DNA of 64,000 nucleotides. Origin: Terriglobia bacterium (lineage in GTDB: Bacteria > Acidobacteriota > Terriglobia > Bryobacterales > UBA6623). Positions 54,554 through 62,403 of the stretch are shown in pieces; position 1 is the first letter of the stretch, and every line of letters starts with the position of its first letter. The stretch spans positions 26,218 to 90,217 of the forward strand of contig VXMF01000030.1 of NCBI GenBank assembly GCA_009841225.1, read 5' to 3'. A program made the position numbers and the translations under genes. Below the pieces are notes generated by a model. The model had not been told where the DNA came from and did no database searches. It saw only the letters and a list, made by a program, of their open reading frames with translations.

Positions 54554-56830
54554 TTGACAAACACCCTGCCGGCCGACCGCGGTGTCGTAGAAGTGCCGGT
54601 GCTGGCACCGCATCTCGAGTTTCGCCTCATGGGCCAACAGGAGGTTCTCATCGTCTCAGAGGCGAGGAATGCGCTGATCCACGGGGAGATCTACGCTTCC
54701 TTGCTGCCGCTCCTTGACGGGCGACGATCCCAAGGAGAAATCACTGTCGCCCTTGCAGGCGCACATTCGGAATCCCAAGTCCGGTCAGCCCTCGCTGCCC
54801 TGTCGTCGCGGGGATATGTCATGTCCGGCGAATACGCCATGGAGCATGGACGGGCCGCTTTCTGGTCGTCATTGGGCGCGTCACCCAGGTGGGCAGAGGA
54901 ACGGCTGCGAACAGCGAGCGTTGAGGTCGCTCCTGAGGACAGTCGCTTGGTTCGACAGCTCGGCGCTATGGGAGTGGCGATCGCCACCGATGATCCGACC
55001 CTATCGATCGTCGTCTGTGATGATTACCTCGACGAACGGCTTGCCGAGGTTAATCGACTCCACATTGCGTCCGGCGTGCCGTGGATGTTGGCCGTGCCCA
55101 AGGGTATGCATCCCTTGTTTGGCCCCATCTTTCGGCCAGCGGAGCGCGGACCATGCTGGAGCTGTCTCGCTTATAGGCTGCGTGGCCACCAAGAGGTCCA
55201 CAATTTCCTGCGAAACCTTGGCGGCGCCGATGCCGCGTTCGTGCCATCTGCGGGGGAGCCAGGGGTCTTGGACCTATTGAGCGGACTCGTCGCGGTGGAG
55301 GTCGCCAAGTGGCTCGTGCTCGGAGAGGCGGCACCGTTGCACAGCAATGCCATCTCGCTGGACCTTGCGCAGCTTGAATGCGAGCACCATCCCACGCAGC
55401 GCCGTCCGCAGTGCTTCGAGTGCGGAGACGAGGCGTTGTATCGCGCCGATCGACCGCCTGTGCCGATTCGATTGCAGCCGAGCCCGAAGGCCGTTCGCAA
55501 CAGTGGCGGCCTGCGCTCGCTGTCCCCGGAGCAGACGCTTTCGAAGTACCGCCACCTAGTTAGCCCAGTCAGCGGAGTGGTGACATGGCTGCGACGCTCG
55601 ACGGACGAGACGGACAGCTGGCTGCATGTCCATTCGGCCGGAAGCAATTTCGCGCTCAGAAGCAGGGCTCTGAGCACGCTGCGACGCAGCCTCCGAGCGA
55701 AGAGCGCCGGCAAGGGCAGCACCTCCCAGCAGTCCAAGGCAAGCGCAATGTGCGAGGCGATCGAGCGCTACTGCTGCGCCTTCCACGGCGACGAGATCCG
55801 ACGGCGCCTGAGCTACTCCGAGTTCGAAGGGTCTGGCAGCGCGGAAGCGATTCACCCGAACGAAGTGCAACTCTTCAGCGACTGGCAACTCGATCACTCC
55901 GAGGAGATCAACGCGCGCGGCCACCCGTTGAACCACGTCCCGGCGCGCCTGGACCTGAATGCTGAGATTGACTGGTCGCCCGTTTGGTCGCTCACGCAGC
56001 AACGGCACCGGTACCTGCCGACTTCGATACTCTACGCTGCTCCGCCCGAGCTGCGCGACGGAGCCGACCTGAAGGCGGATACGAACGGCTGTGCCGCCGG
56101 CAATACTCTCGAGGAGGCCATTCTGCAAGGCTTCTACGAACTGGTAGAGCGAGATGCGTTCGCGATCTGGTGGTACAACCGCCTGTCCCTGCCCAAGGTA
56201 GACTTGGCGAGTTTCGACGACAGCTACCTCGCTGACGCGCCCGAATACTATGCAAGGCTCAGCCGCGAGTTGTGGGTGCTGGACGCAACCAGCGATCTGG
56301 GCGTTCCCACATTCGTAGCGGTTTCGCGGCGCACTGACAAGGAAGAGCAGGACATCATTTACGGGGCCGGAGCACATGCAGACCCGCGGATTGCGGCATT
56401 GCGCGCGGTTTGCGAAATGAACCAGTTCCTAGATTGGGTGCAGTTCTCCGGGGCTCCCGGCAGCGAAATCGAAGATCCGATGTCCCTAGAGTGGTGGAAA
56501 AACGCGAGGATAGAGGACAATCCCTGGCTTGCCCCCGATTGTTGTCGCTCGACCAGTGCCTCGGACTACTCTATTCCCGACACCGCTGATCTCAAAGAGG
56601 ACGTGGAGCGCTCTCAGCTTCTAGTAGAGGCCAAGGGCATGGAACTCCTAGTTCTTGACCAGACACGGCCCGATATCGGCATGCCCGTGGCCAGAGTCAT
56701 CGTGCCCGGCCTGCGGCACTTTTGGGAGCGCTTCGCGCCGGGTCGCCTCTTCGACGTGCCTCTCGAGATGGGCCTGCGCGAGGAACGCATTGCAGAGGCG
56801 GATCTCAATCCTGCGCCGGTGACCATATGA
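54554..56830 (+). CDS. Fused leader-binding/E1-like/YcaO azoline cyclodehydratase
   Basis: Turns Cys residues of the precursor into thiazolines, using ATP to activate the peptide amide. The 758-residue fusion reads in order: a winged-helix leader-recognition domain (residues ~20-92, LIHGEIYASLLPLLDGRRSQ), an E1/ThiF-like docking domain with a zinc site (CWSC 201-204 and CFEC 287-290), and a YcaO domain (~330-758). YcaO ATP/Mg landmarks are QSKASAMCEAIERY (393-406) and NTLEEAILQGFYELVERDAF (517-536). The C-terminus ends LNPAPVTI rather than a full PxPxP. Start is TTG 54554, with GGAG upstream. First gene of the plus-strand biosynthetic operon. Confidence 0.95.
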   Translation: MTNTLPADRGVVEVPVLAPHLEFRLMGQQEVLIVSEARNALIHGEIYASLLPLLDGRRSQGEITVALAGAHSESQVRSALAALSSRGYVMSGEYAMEHGRAAFWSSLGASPRWAEERLRTASVEVAPEDSRLVRQLGAMGVAIATDDPTLSIVVCDDYLDERLAEVNRLHIASGVPWMLAVPKGMHPLFGPIFRPAERGPCWSCLAYRLRGHQEVHNFLRNLGGADAAFVPSAGEPGVLDLLSGLVAVEVAKWLVLGEAAPLHSNAISLDLAQLECEHHPTQRRPQCFECGDEALYRADRPPVPIRLQPSPKAVRNSGGLRSLSPEQTLSKYRHLVSPVSGVVTWLRRSTDETDSWLHVHSAGSNFALRSRALSTLRRSLRAKSAGKGSTSQQSKASAMCEAIERYCCAFHGDEIRRRLSYSEFEGSGSAEAIHPNEVQLFSDWQLDHSEEINARGHPLNHVPARLDLNAEIDWSPVWSLTQQRHRYLPTSILYAAPPELRDGADLKADTNGCAAGNTLEEAILQGFYELVERDAFAIWWYNRLSLPKVDLASFDDSYLADAPEYYARLSRELWVLDATSDLGVPTFVAVSRRTDKEEQDIIYGAGAHADPRIAALRAVCEMNQFLDWVQFSGAPGSEIEDPMSLEWWKNARIEDNPWLAPDCCRSTSASDYSIPDTADLKEDVERSQLLVEAKGMELLVLDQTRPDIGMPVARVIVPGLRHFWERFAPGRLFDVPLEMGLREERIAEADLNPAPVTI

Positions 56831-56873
56831 GCGGTTTCTGCCGGCGTTGCGATCGTACCCGATCCGAGTGAGC

Positions 56874-58046
56874 ATGCATATCGAAGATCGATGGATGGAC
56901 ACCGAAGAGCGCTTGTTCAGCGAGGCCTCCTCATTGGGCGATTTGCTGGAACGGCTACGGAGTCGCATCTCCCACGCACTCGTCGGAGGAGCGAGTTGGG
57001 AAGCCCTGTTGAAGCGCGCCAGCGACTTGCCGTCCACTTTGGCAGCTTTTCCCTTCGGGTTCGAATTGCCGCTGCACGAACAGCGGCCGCACGCAGACTT
57101 CGGGGTCTCCTTGGTCTCGGGCAGTCGATCGGCGAGACACTTCCAGAGCCTGGGAAACGGCAAGGATGCAGACCCAGTGTTGGCCGAACTTGCCCGGCTG
57201 GTGCGAGAGAAAGGCCGCAAGAACTCGCTGCTGAACCGCATCACGGGGAGAAAGATGTTGCTGGAATACGACATCGACCCTAGCGGAGACGGCCTGCATC
57301 CCGCCCCAGGTGCATTCCTCTATCCGACCGAGAAACCGCTCTACGGCCGCGACGCCAGTCGGCGCCTTGAGGACCTAGGCGTCGTACTCGACGGAGTCGC
57401 CGCAACTGGCTGGGACTGGGACGCCCGCGAAAGGCGCCAGGTCGAGCGCCTCTTCCTGGCCCTCCAGCCGGAAGCACGCATCCTGTCTCTGGGCGCCTTT
57501 CCATGCCGCACGAGAGGCATTCGCCTCGCCGTTACGGGGTTCGAGACCTCTGGTGAGGTCATGACGTTCCTTCAGCGCGCAGGATGGCCATGGCCGCCAG
57601 CTTCTGTGGAGTCCACACTCGCACACTTGGAAGCCCGCGACGGCTTCGGCACCATCGCGGTCCACCTTGACGTTCGCGCGGACGGCCTGGGCCCCAAGCT
57701 GGGGCTGGGCTTGTACGCTCGGGACATGTCCTGGCTGCAGGGAGGGCGTTACTGGTTGGACGCCCCGAACAACTGGACCGCCTTCATCGACAGCATGCGC
57801 GAGGAACAGTTTGCCGTCCCGGAGAAGCTGACGGCCTTGGAGAACTGGTCGTCCGGGGCCGAGCTGCTGTTCGGAAGGGCCGGCCGGTTCGTGCTTGTTC
57901 GGGGCGTTCACCACGTCAAGCTCGTTGCGACGGAAGATCGCGTCGACCAAGTCAAGGCCTATGTATTCCTGCTGATGTGCTCGCCGGAGCAGGCCGGGCC
58001 GACTCCCGCCGGGACCGCACGGCAGCAGGAGCGCCCAGGCGGATAG
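56874..58046 (+). CDS. Unknown RiPP-cluster protein, ~390 residues
   Basis: No family recognised. It follows the cyclodehydratase by 43 bp (or 16 bp if the TTG at 56847 is used) and so is almost certainly part of the pathway. Visible features: an acidic N-terminus (DRWMDTEERLF), GRKMLLEYDIDPSGDG near residue 132, and a well-ordered C-terminal half with IAVHLDVRADGLGPKLGLGL followed by YARDMSW and WTAFIDSMREEQF. The alternating strand-helix pattern and absence of membrane segments suggest a soluble enzyme or scaffold. No cofactor motif is evident. It may modify the peptide or assemble the modifying enzymes. Confidence 0.75.
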   Translation: MHIEDRWMDTEERLFSEASSLGDLLERLRSRISHALVGGASWEALLKRASDLPSTLAAFPFGFELPLHEQRPHADFGVSLVSGSRSARHFQSLGNGKDADPVLAELARLVREKGRKNSLLNRITGRKMLLEYDIDPSGDGLHPAPGAFLYPTEKPLYGRDASRRLEDLGVVLDGVAATGWDWDARERRQVERLFLALQPEARILSLGAFPCRTRGIRLAVTGFETSGEVMTFLQRAGWPWPPASVESTLAHLEARDGFGTIAVHLDVRADGLGPKLGLGLYARDMSWLQGGRYWLDAPNNWTAFIDSMREEQFAVPEKLTALENWSSGAELLFGRAGRFVLVRGVHHVKLVATEDRVDQVKAYVFLLMCSPEQAGPTPAGTARQQERPGG

Positions 58047-58047
58047 A

Positions 58048-58227
58048 ATGATGATCCTAGGCCTCGCATCTGGCACAACAGGGCCGACGAGACATCAAGG
58101 TCTCTCGAGCGACACTGTTGGGCATTTCCGAGACAGAGTGCTGGACGCGCGAGCCTTGGAACACATTGGCTGCGGACAAGCGGTCCTCCAAGCATGGATC
58201 GGCTTACTGAGGGGCCATCCCTGGTAG
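58048..58227 (+). CDS. Possible 59-residue small protein
   Basis: Open frame that begins two bases after the preceding stop (ATG 58048 or 58051) and ends 31 bases before the AlkB-like fusion. The second half, HFRDRVLDARALEHIGCGQA then VLQAWIGLLRGHPW, looks like a plausible amphipathic helical protein. No ribosome-binding site except within the previous gene's end, so it would depend on coupling. Codon use is only moderately gene-like. It could be a real accessory peptide or chance. Confidence 0.3.
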   Translation: MMILGLASGTTGPTRHQGLSSDTVGHFRDRVLDARALEHIGCGQAVLQAWIGLLRGHPW

Positions 58228-58258
58228 GTGCAGACGGTGAAGCTTACCGGAGGCAGCG

Positions 58259-60679
58259 ATGGCTGAGGTATCGGCGGCCCATAGCAGCGCCAGCGCCAAG
58301 ACCCTAGGAAGCGTTGAGCCGTCAATCCGCCACGCGCTTCCGTACTTCACGCCTGTCCTAGTTCTCTTGCTCGTCGCAAACGCGGCGATTCGAGGCTCTT
58401 GGTGGATGGCGACTCCGCTGGTCTTCTTCATGCTCGCGGAGCTTCTGGACAAGTTGTTCGGCACGGAAGAGCGGAACATGGATCCGACCAAGAGGTTCGA
58501 CAAGAAGTTGCTCTGGTACCAAGTGGCGATGTGGACATGCGTGGCGATGTGGCCGCCAACGCTGGTCTTCGCGCTCTGGCAGATCCTCGCAGTCGGTCAC
58601 CTCGCGATCTGGGAGGTGCTCGTGATGGCGGTCGTGCTCGGTAACGTGGCCACGATCATCCTCGTTGTGGGCCACGAAGTCGTCCACGAGCGCACTGTTT
58701 GGCAACGCCGCGTGGGCGAGTTCATACTGGGCTCGATAGGCTGCGCGCAGTACGCATCGGAGCATGTCTATGTGCATCACGCGCTAGTTGCCACCCCCCA
58801 CGACCCGATGTCGGCCCGCAAGGGGCAGGGATTCTGGCAGTATCTCCCCTGGGCTGTCGCAGGCAGCGTCGTTGCGTCGTGGCGCACCGTGCGCGATCGG
58901 CTGGCACTCCGTCGCCGATCCATGTGGCACTACACGAATCCATTCTGGCGCTATGCGCTGTTCAACGGAGGATGGTTTGCTCTGGCGTGCTGGATGGGGG
59001 GTGCGCTGGGGAGCTTGGTCTTCTTGATCCAGTGCACATTCGCAGTGTTCCTGCTGCGCCTCGGCGACTATGTCGAACACTACGGATTGACGCGCATGTA
59101 CCTGCCGAGCGGTCGGTTCGAGCGGTTTCGACCCTGGCACTCTTGGAACGCCGTGTCGAAGTTCTCCAATTGGCTCTACTACAACACACAGCGGCATTCC
59201 GACCACCACGGCAAGCCCACGCGTTTCTATCCCCTGTTGCAGAACCAGGGAGAGGACCTGGCGCCGCGCATGCCAGGAGGCTATGCCAAGGTCTTCAATC
59301 TGGCGCTGTCGTCCAAGCGGTGGTTCGAGACCATGGACCCGCTCGTCGAGGAGTGGCGTGCGCACTTCTATCCGAAGGTCCAAGACTGGAGCGTTTACGA
59401 TAGCGCCGCCTTCGCCGCGCGCCCGGATGCCTTCAATGCAATCGCCGAGATTCATTCCTCGGCACCGCGACTTGCCAATTGGATCGACAGATTCCCGGAG
59501 CTGCTCGACTGCCTTCGACTCAAGGAGTTCACAGATCTCGAACTTCCGAGTGGCCTGGAAGCGGATCCGGAATTCGACCGGATCGCCCGCAGCGGCTTGG
59601 CACGCCTCTACTGGACCCACGAATTCGGCGTGCCGGAAATGATCGAGCGCATCTCTGACATCCCTGTCGAAGGCGTCCGGGAGGCAGTGGAGGTGATACG
59701 GCACTGGTCAAACGAGAAGGCGTTCCAGATTGGCGTGCATGCGATGCGCGGCAGCCTTTCTCCGCTGGAGGCGGCCAAGGCGTTCTCCAATGCTGCCGAA
59801 GCGTCGGTTGTCGGAGCCCTCTCTGCTGTCGAGAAGAACTTTGCCGGTCGCCCTACCGAAGGTGGGGTCGCGGCGGTGCTCGTCGGGGACCTAGCTGCCG
59901 GGGATGCTGCTCCAAATGCGGAACTGTGTATAGAGTTCGTCTGTGATGGCGGGCCCCTCGAACGCCACAAGTTGCTCTGCCGCAAGTTCCGCAATGCGCT
60001 CGACACGCTTTCGCGCGACAACATGCTGTTCGCTCCAGCTTCACCGAGCGGGGGCCGAAGCGCCGTGCACTCGCTCGCTGACTTTATTGAATTCCACAGC
60101 AACGGCGGCTCTCCGGAGCGACTTGGCCTAACGCGCTCCCGCTGCATCTTCACAGCAGGTGATTCTGCGGTCGTGGCAAGATTTAGGCGCGCGAGGGGTG
60201 AAATCCTCGCCGATCGCACCCTTAGGGGCGGCTTGGCGGAGATGCTGAGCGAGCGGCCCGCCGGCAGGACCCGCCCCGGCTCGCTCTCGTTCGACGACGT
60301 TCCGGGCGGCCTCAGTGACGTCGAACACGCCGCCCGTGTGCTGCAAATCGCCCACCCGACCCTGGCCGAGGAGCAGGAGGCGCCGACCGCGGCATCCGTC
60401 TTTCGGAGCGCCTACGAGCAACGCTTGATCGCCGAGGACACGGGCCGGCACCTAGTCGCAGCCGCCGAGACCTGGCGGAGCATCAACGGAACTCTGGGAC
60501 TGCTCCTAGAGCCAGGCGTCGCCGCGGAGTCGGCCCCGGATTCGGTCAAGGCTGTCATCGTGAAATCTTGTGGCGCGGACGACCTCGATTCACTGACTAC
60601 CCGCTGTAACGAGACAGCAACCCGCGCGGCCGCTGAAATCAGCTCCTTGGACGCTCTTGTGCGTCCATCCCCGCAATAG
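58259..60679 (+). CDS. AlkB-type di-iron oxygenase fused to degenerate GlnE-like domain
   Basis: 806-residue fusion. Residues 25-370 are an alkane-monooxygenase/desaturase-type membrane enzyme with four to six helices and the full histidine set: GHEVVHER (His139, His143), EHVYVHH (His169, 173, 174), YVEHYG (His274) and QRHSDHHG (His313, 316, 317). Residues ~400-800 align with glutamine-synthetase adenylyltransferase: LARLYWTHEFG, LVGDLAAGDA, a region equivalent to RPEGRSG read as SPSGGRSAVHSLADF, and VPGGLSDVEHAARVLQIAH. The nucleotidyltransferase site is broken: the DxD Asps are Glu555 and Cys557. Start ATG 58259 has a GGAGG site. It should hydroxylate or desaturate an alkyl substrate in the membrane, perhaps a lipid or the peptide; the second half is probably a binding domain. 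Confidence 0.85.
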   Translation: MAEVSAAHSSASAKTLGSVEPSIRHALPYFTPVLVLLLVANAAIRGSWWMATPLVFFMLAELLDKLFGTEERNMDPTKRFDKKLLWYQVAMWTCVAMWPPTLVFALWQILAVGHLAIWEVLVMAVVLGNVATIILVVGHEVVHERTVWQRRVGEFILGSIGCAQYASEHVYVHHALVATPHDPMSARKGQGFWQYLPWAVAGSVVASWRTVRDRLALRRRSMWHYTNPFWRYALFNGGWFALACWMGGALGSLVFLIQCTFAVFLLRLGDYVEHYGLTRMYLPSGRFERFRPWHSWNAVSKFSNWLYYNTQRHSDHHGKPTRFYPLLQNQGEDLAPRMPGGYAKVFNLALSSKRWFETMDPLVEEWRAHFYPKVQDWSVYDSAAFAARPDAFNAIAEIHSSAPRLANWIDRFPELLDCLRLKEFTDLELPSGLEADPEFDRIARSGLARLYWTHEFGVPEMIERISDIPVEGVREAVEVIRHWSNEKAFQIGVHAMRGSLSPLEAAKAFSNAAEASVVGALSAVEKNFAGRPTEGGVAAVLVGDLAAGDAAPNAELCIEFVCDGGPLERHKLLCRKFRNALDTLSRDNMLFAPASPSGGRSAVHSLADFIEFHSNGGSPERLGLTRSRCIFTAGDSAVVARFRRARGEILADRTLRGGLAEMLSERPAGRTRPGSLSFDDVPGGLSDVEHAARVLQIAHPTLAEEQEAPTAASVFRSAYEQRLIAEDTGRHLVAAAETWRSINGTLGLLLEPGVAAESAPDSVKAVIVKSCGADDLDSLTTRCNETATRAAAEISSLDALVRPSPQ

Positions 60680-60963
60680 CCTAGACCCCGTCGATTTCGG
60701 CTTGCAGACGCGCGGGTTGGAGTACAGCGGCAGAGCGAGCATTGGGCACTATCCGTACATGACCTACACGGGCGACGGCCACTGAGCGCGGCACCCAGTC
60801 CCATCGCGTCGACAGGAACCGGCATGTGAGCCGCGACCCCGGCATGCGCCGGGCGCGCCTGGTGGAGCACGTTGTCAACCACCCGTTTGGAACGTTGACC
60901 ACAAGGTTGAGTACACTCACGATGCGGCCGCGGTTAGCGCGGCTGGACCAGAGACTGCGGATC

Positions 60964-62403
60964 ATGCTGAGATTTCAGATCGCCACCCTTGGACTCGTCT
61001 TGGCCTTGGCAGCGTGCTCGAAACCTCCCCCGGCACCACCCAACGTGCTCTTCCTGAGCGTTGACGACATGAACGACTGGGTCGGCGCTCTCGGGTACGA
61101 GGCCGCCAGGACACCCCACATCGACCGGCTCAGCGAGCGGGGGACGCTATTCACGAATGCACACGCCCCGGCACCGAAATGCAACCCGTCCCGCACTGCG
61201 ATCCTGTCAGGCTTGCGGCCGTCGACGACGGGCGTCTACGTCAACAGCGAGTGGTGGAAGCCGAATCTGCCCGATGTCGTAATGCTGCCGCGCTACTTCA
61301 AGGACAACGGCTACTACGCAGCCGGCGGCGGCAAGATCTTCCACCACACGCCCGGCTTCAACCCGCCCGACTCGTGGGACGAATACTTCGACCTTGTCAG
61401 CGACCTGAAGACCGATGGCTTCCTAGTCCCCTACCGCCTCCCCCGCCACATCAGCAGCTTCGACTGGGGGCCATTGGACAAGACTGACATGGAGATGGGA
61501 GACGGCGCCACGGTGCGCTGGGCCGAGGAATTCCTATCTCGGGATCACGACCGTCCGTTCTTCTTGGCGGTCGGACTGTTTCAGCCACACCTGCCGTTCT
61601 ACGCCCCGCGAGCGTGGTACGAGTCGGTGGGCCCCGACGATGCGCCCGTCCCGCTGGACAAGCCGGGAGATTTGGATGACGTGCCCGAGGCCGGTCGCGA
61701 GTTGGCCGCATCCCGCGTAGCCGATCTGGAGCTAATCGTGGAGCACGGTGACATGGGCGATGTCGTGCGCAGCTACACGGCTGGCATCCGCCACGCCGAC
61801 GCGCTGGTCGGACGCGTGCTCGACGCGCTCGACGCAAGTGCTTACGCACGGAACACGATCGTCATGTTCTGGTCCGACCACGGCTATCACTTCGGCGAGA
61901 AGCACCACTTTGCGAAGGACACGCTCTGGGAGCGATCGTCGCGCGTGCCGTTGGCGATCATCGCCCCGGGCGTCAGCACGCAGGGCGGGCGGTGCAGCCG
62001 GCCCGTGAGCCTGATCAACATGTATCCGACGCTGGTGGATCTCTGTGGCCTGCCGGCACGGGACGACCTTGAAGGAGTGAGCCTGCGACCGCTGCTCGAG
62101 GATCCGGCGTCGGAATGGGAGCGCCCGGCGGTAATGACCTTCCGCCGCAACAACCACGCCGTTCGCTCAGAGCGCTACCGCTATGTTCGCTACGCTTCCG
62201 GGGCAGAAGAGCTCTATGACCACAGCACGGACCCCGAGGAGTGGACGAATCTGGCTAGCGACCCCGACAGCGCGACCGTGATCTCGCAGCATGCGCAGTG
62301 GCTGCCCAAGGTTAATGCTCCGCAGGCTGCCACCAAGGGGGCCTTCATCTTCGACCCGGAGGCATACACATGGCAGCGCCGCGCAGCGGAGACATCCCAG
62401 TGA
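60964..62403 (+). CDS. Iduronate-2-sulfatase-like lipoprotein
   Basis: S1-type sulfatase of 479 residues starting at ATG 60964, where a lipoprotein signal (LGLVLALAAC) begins directly. PPNVLFLSVDDMNDWVGALG gives the metal Asps, CNPSRTAILSG the formylglycine motif, and FWSDHGYHFGEKHH the distal metal site. VDDMNDWVG and the GEKHHFAK motif are typical of iduronate-2-sulfatase-like enzymes. It overlaps the next sulfatase gene at GTGA (62400-62403), a tightly coupled pair acting likely on the same sulfated glycan. Confidence 0.93.
   Translation: MLRFQIATLGLVLALAACSKPPPAPPNVLFLSVDDMNDWVGALGYEAARTPHIDRLSERGTLFTNAHAPAPKCNPSRTAILSGLRPSTTGVYVNSEWWKPNLPDVVMLPRYFKDNGYYAAGGGKIFHHTPGFNPPDSWDEYFDLVSDLKTDGFLVPYRLPRHISSFDWGPLDKTDMEMGDGATVRWAEEFLSRDHDRPFFLAVGLFQPHLPFYAPRAWYESVGPDDAPVPLDKPGDLDDVPEAGRELAASRVADLELIVEHGDMGDVVRSYTAGIRHADALVGRVLDALDASAYARNTIVMFWSDHGYHFGEKHHFAKDTLWERSSRVPLAIIAPGVSTQGGRCSRPVSLINMYPTLVDLCGLPARDDLEGVSLRPLLEDPASEWERPAVMTFRRNNHAVRSERYRYVRYASGAEELYDHSTDPEEWTNLASDPDSATVISQHAQWLPKVNAPQAATKGAFIFDPEAYTWQRRAAETSQ

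Noticed and set aside
56827..56871. Short Cys/Arg-rich frame (SGFCRRCDRTRSE) overlapping the YcaO stop at ATGA, considered as a second precursor
   Set aside because: Only 14 codons, no leader and no separate ribosome-binding site; likely chance.
59450..60679. GlnE-like half considered as an active adenylyltransferase
   Set aside because: The DxD metal-binding Asps and preceding Gly-Gly are replaced (Glu555, Cys557, Ala-Ala), so catalysis is unlikely.
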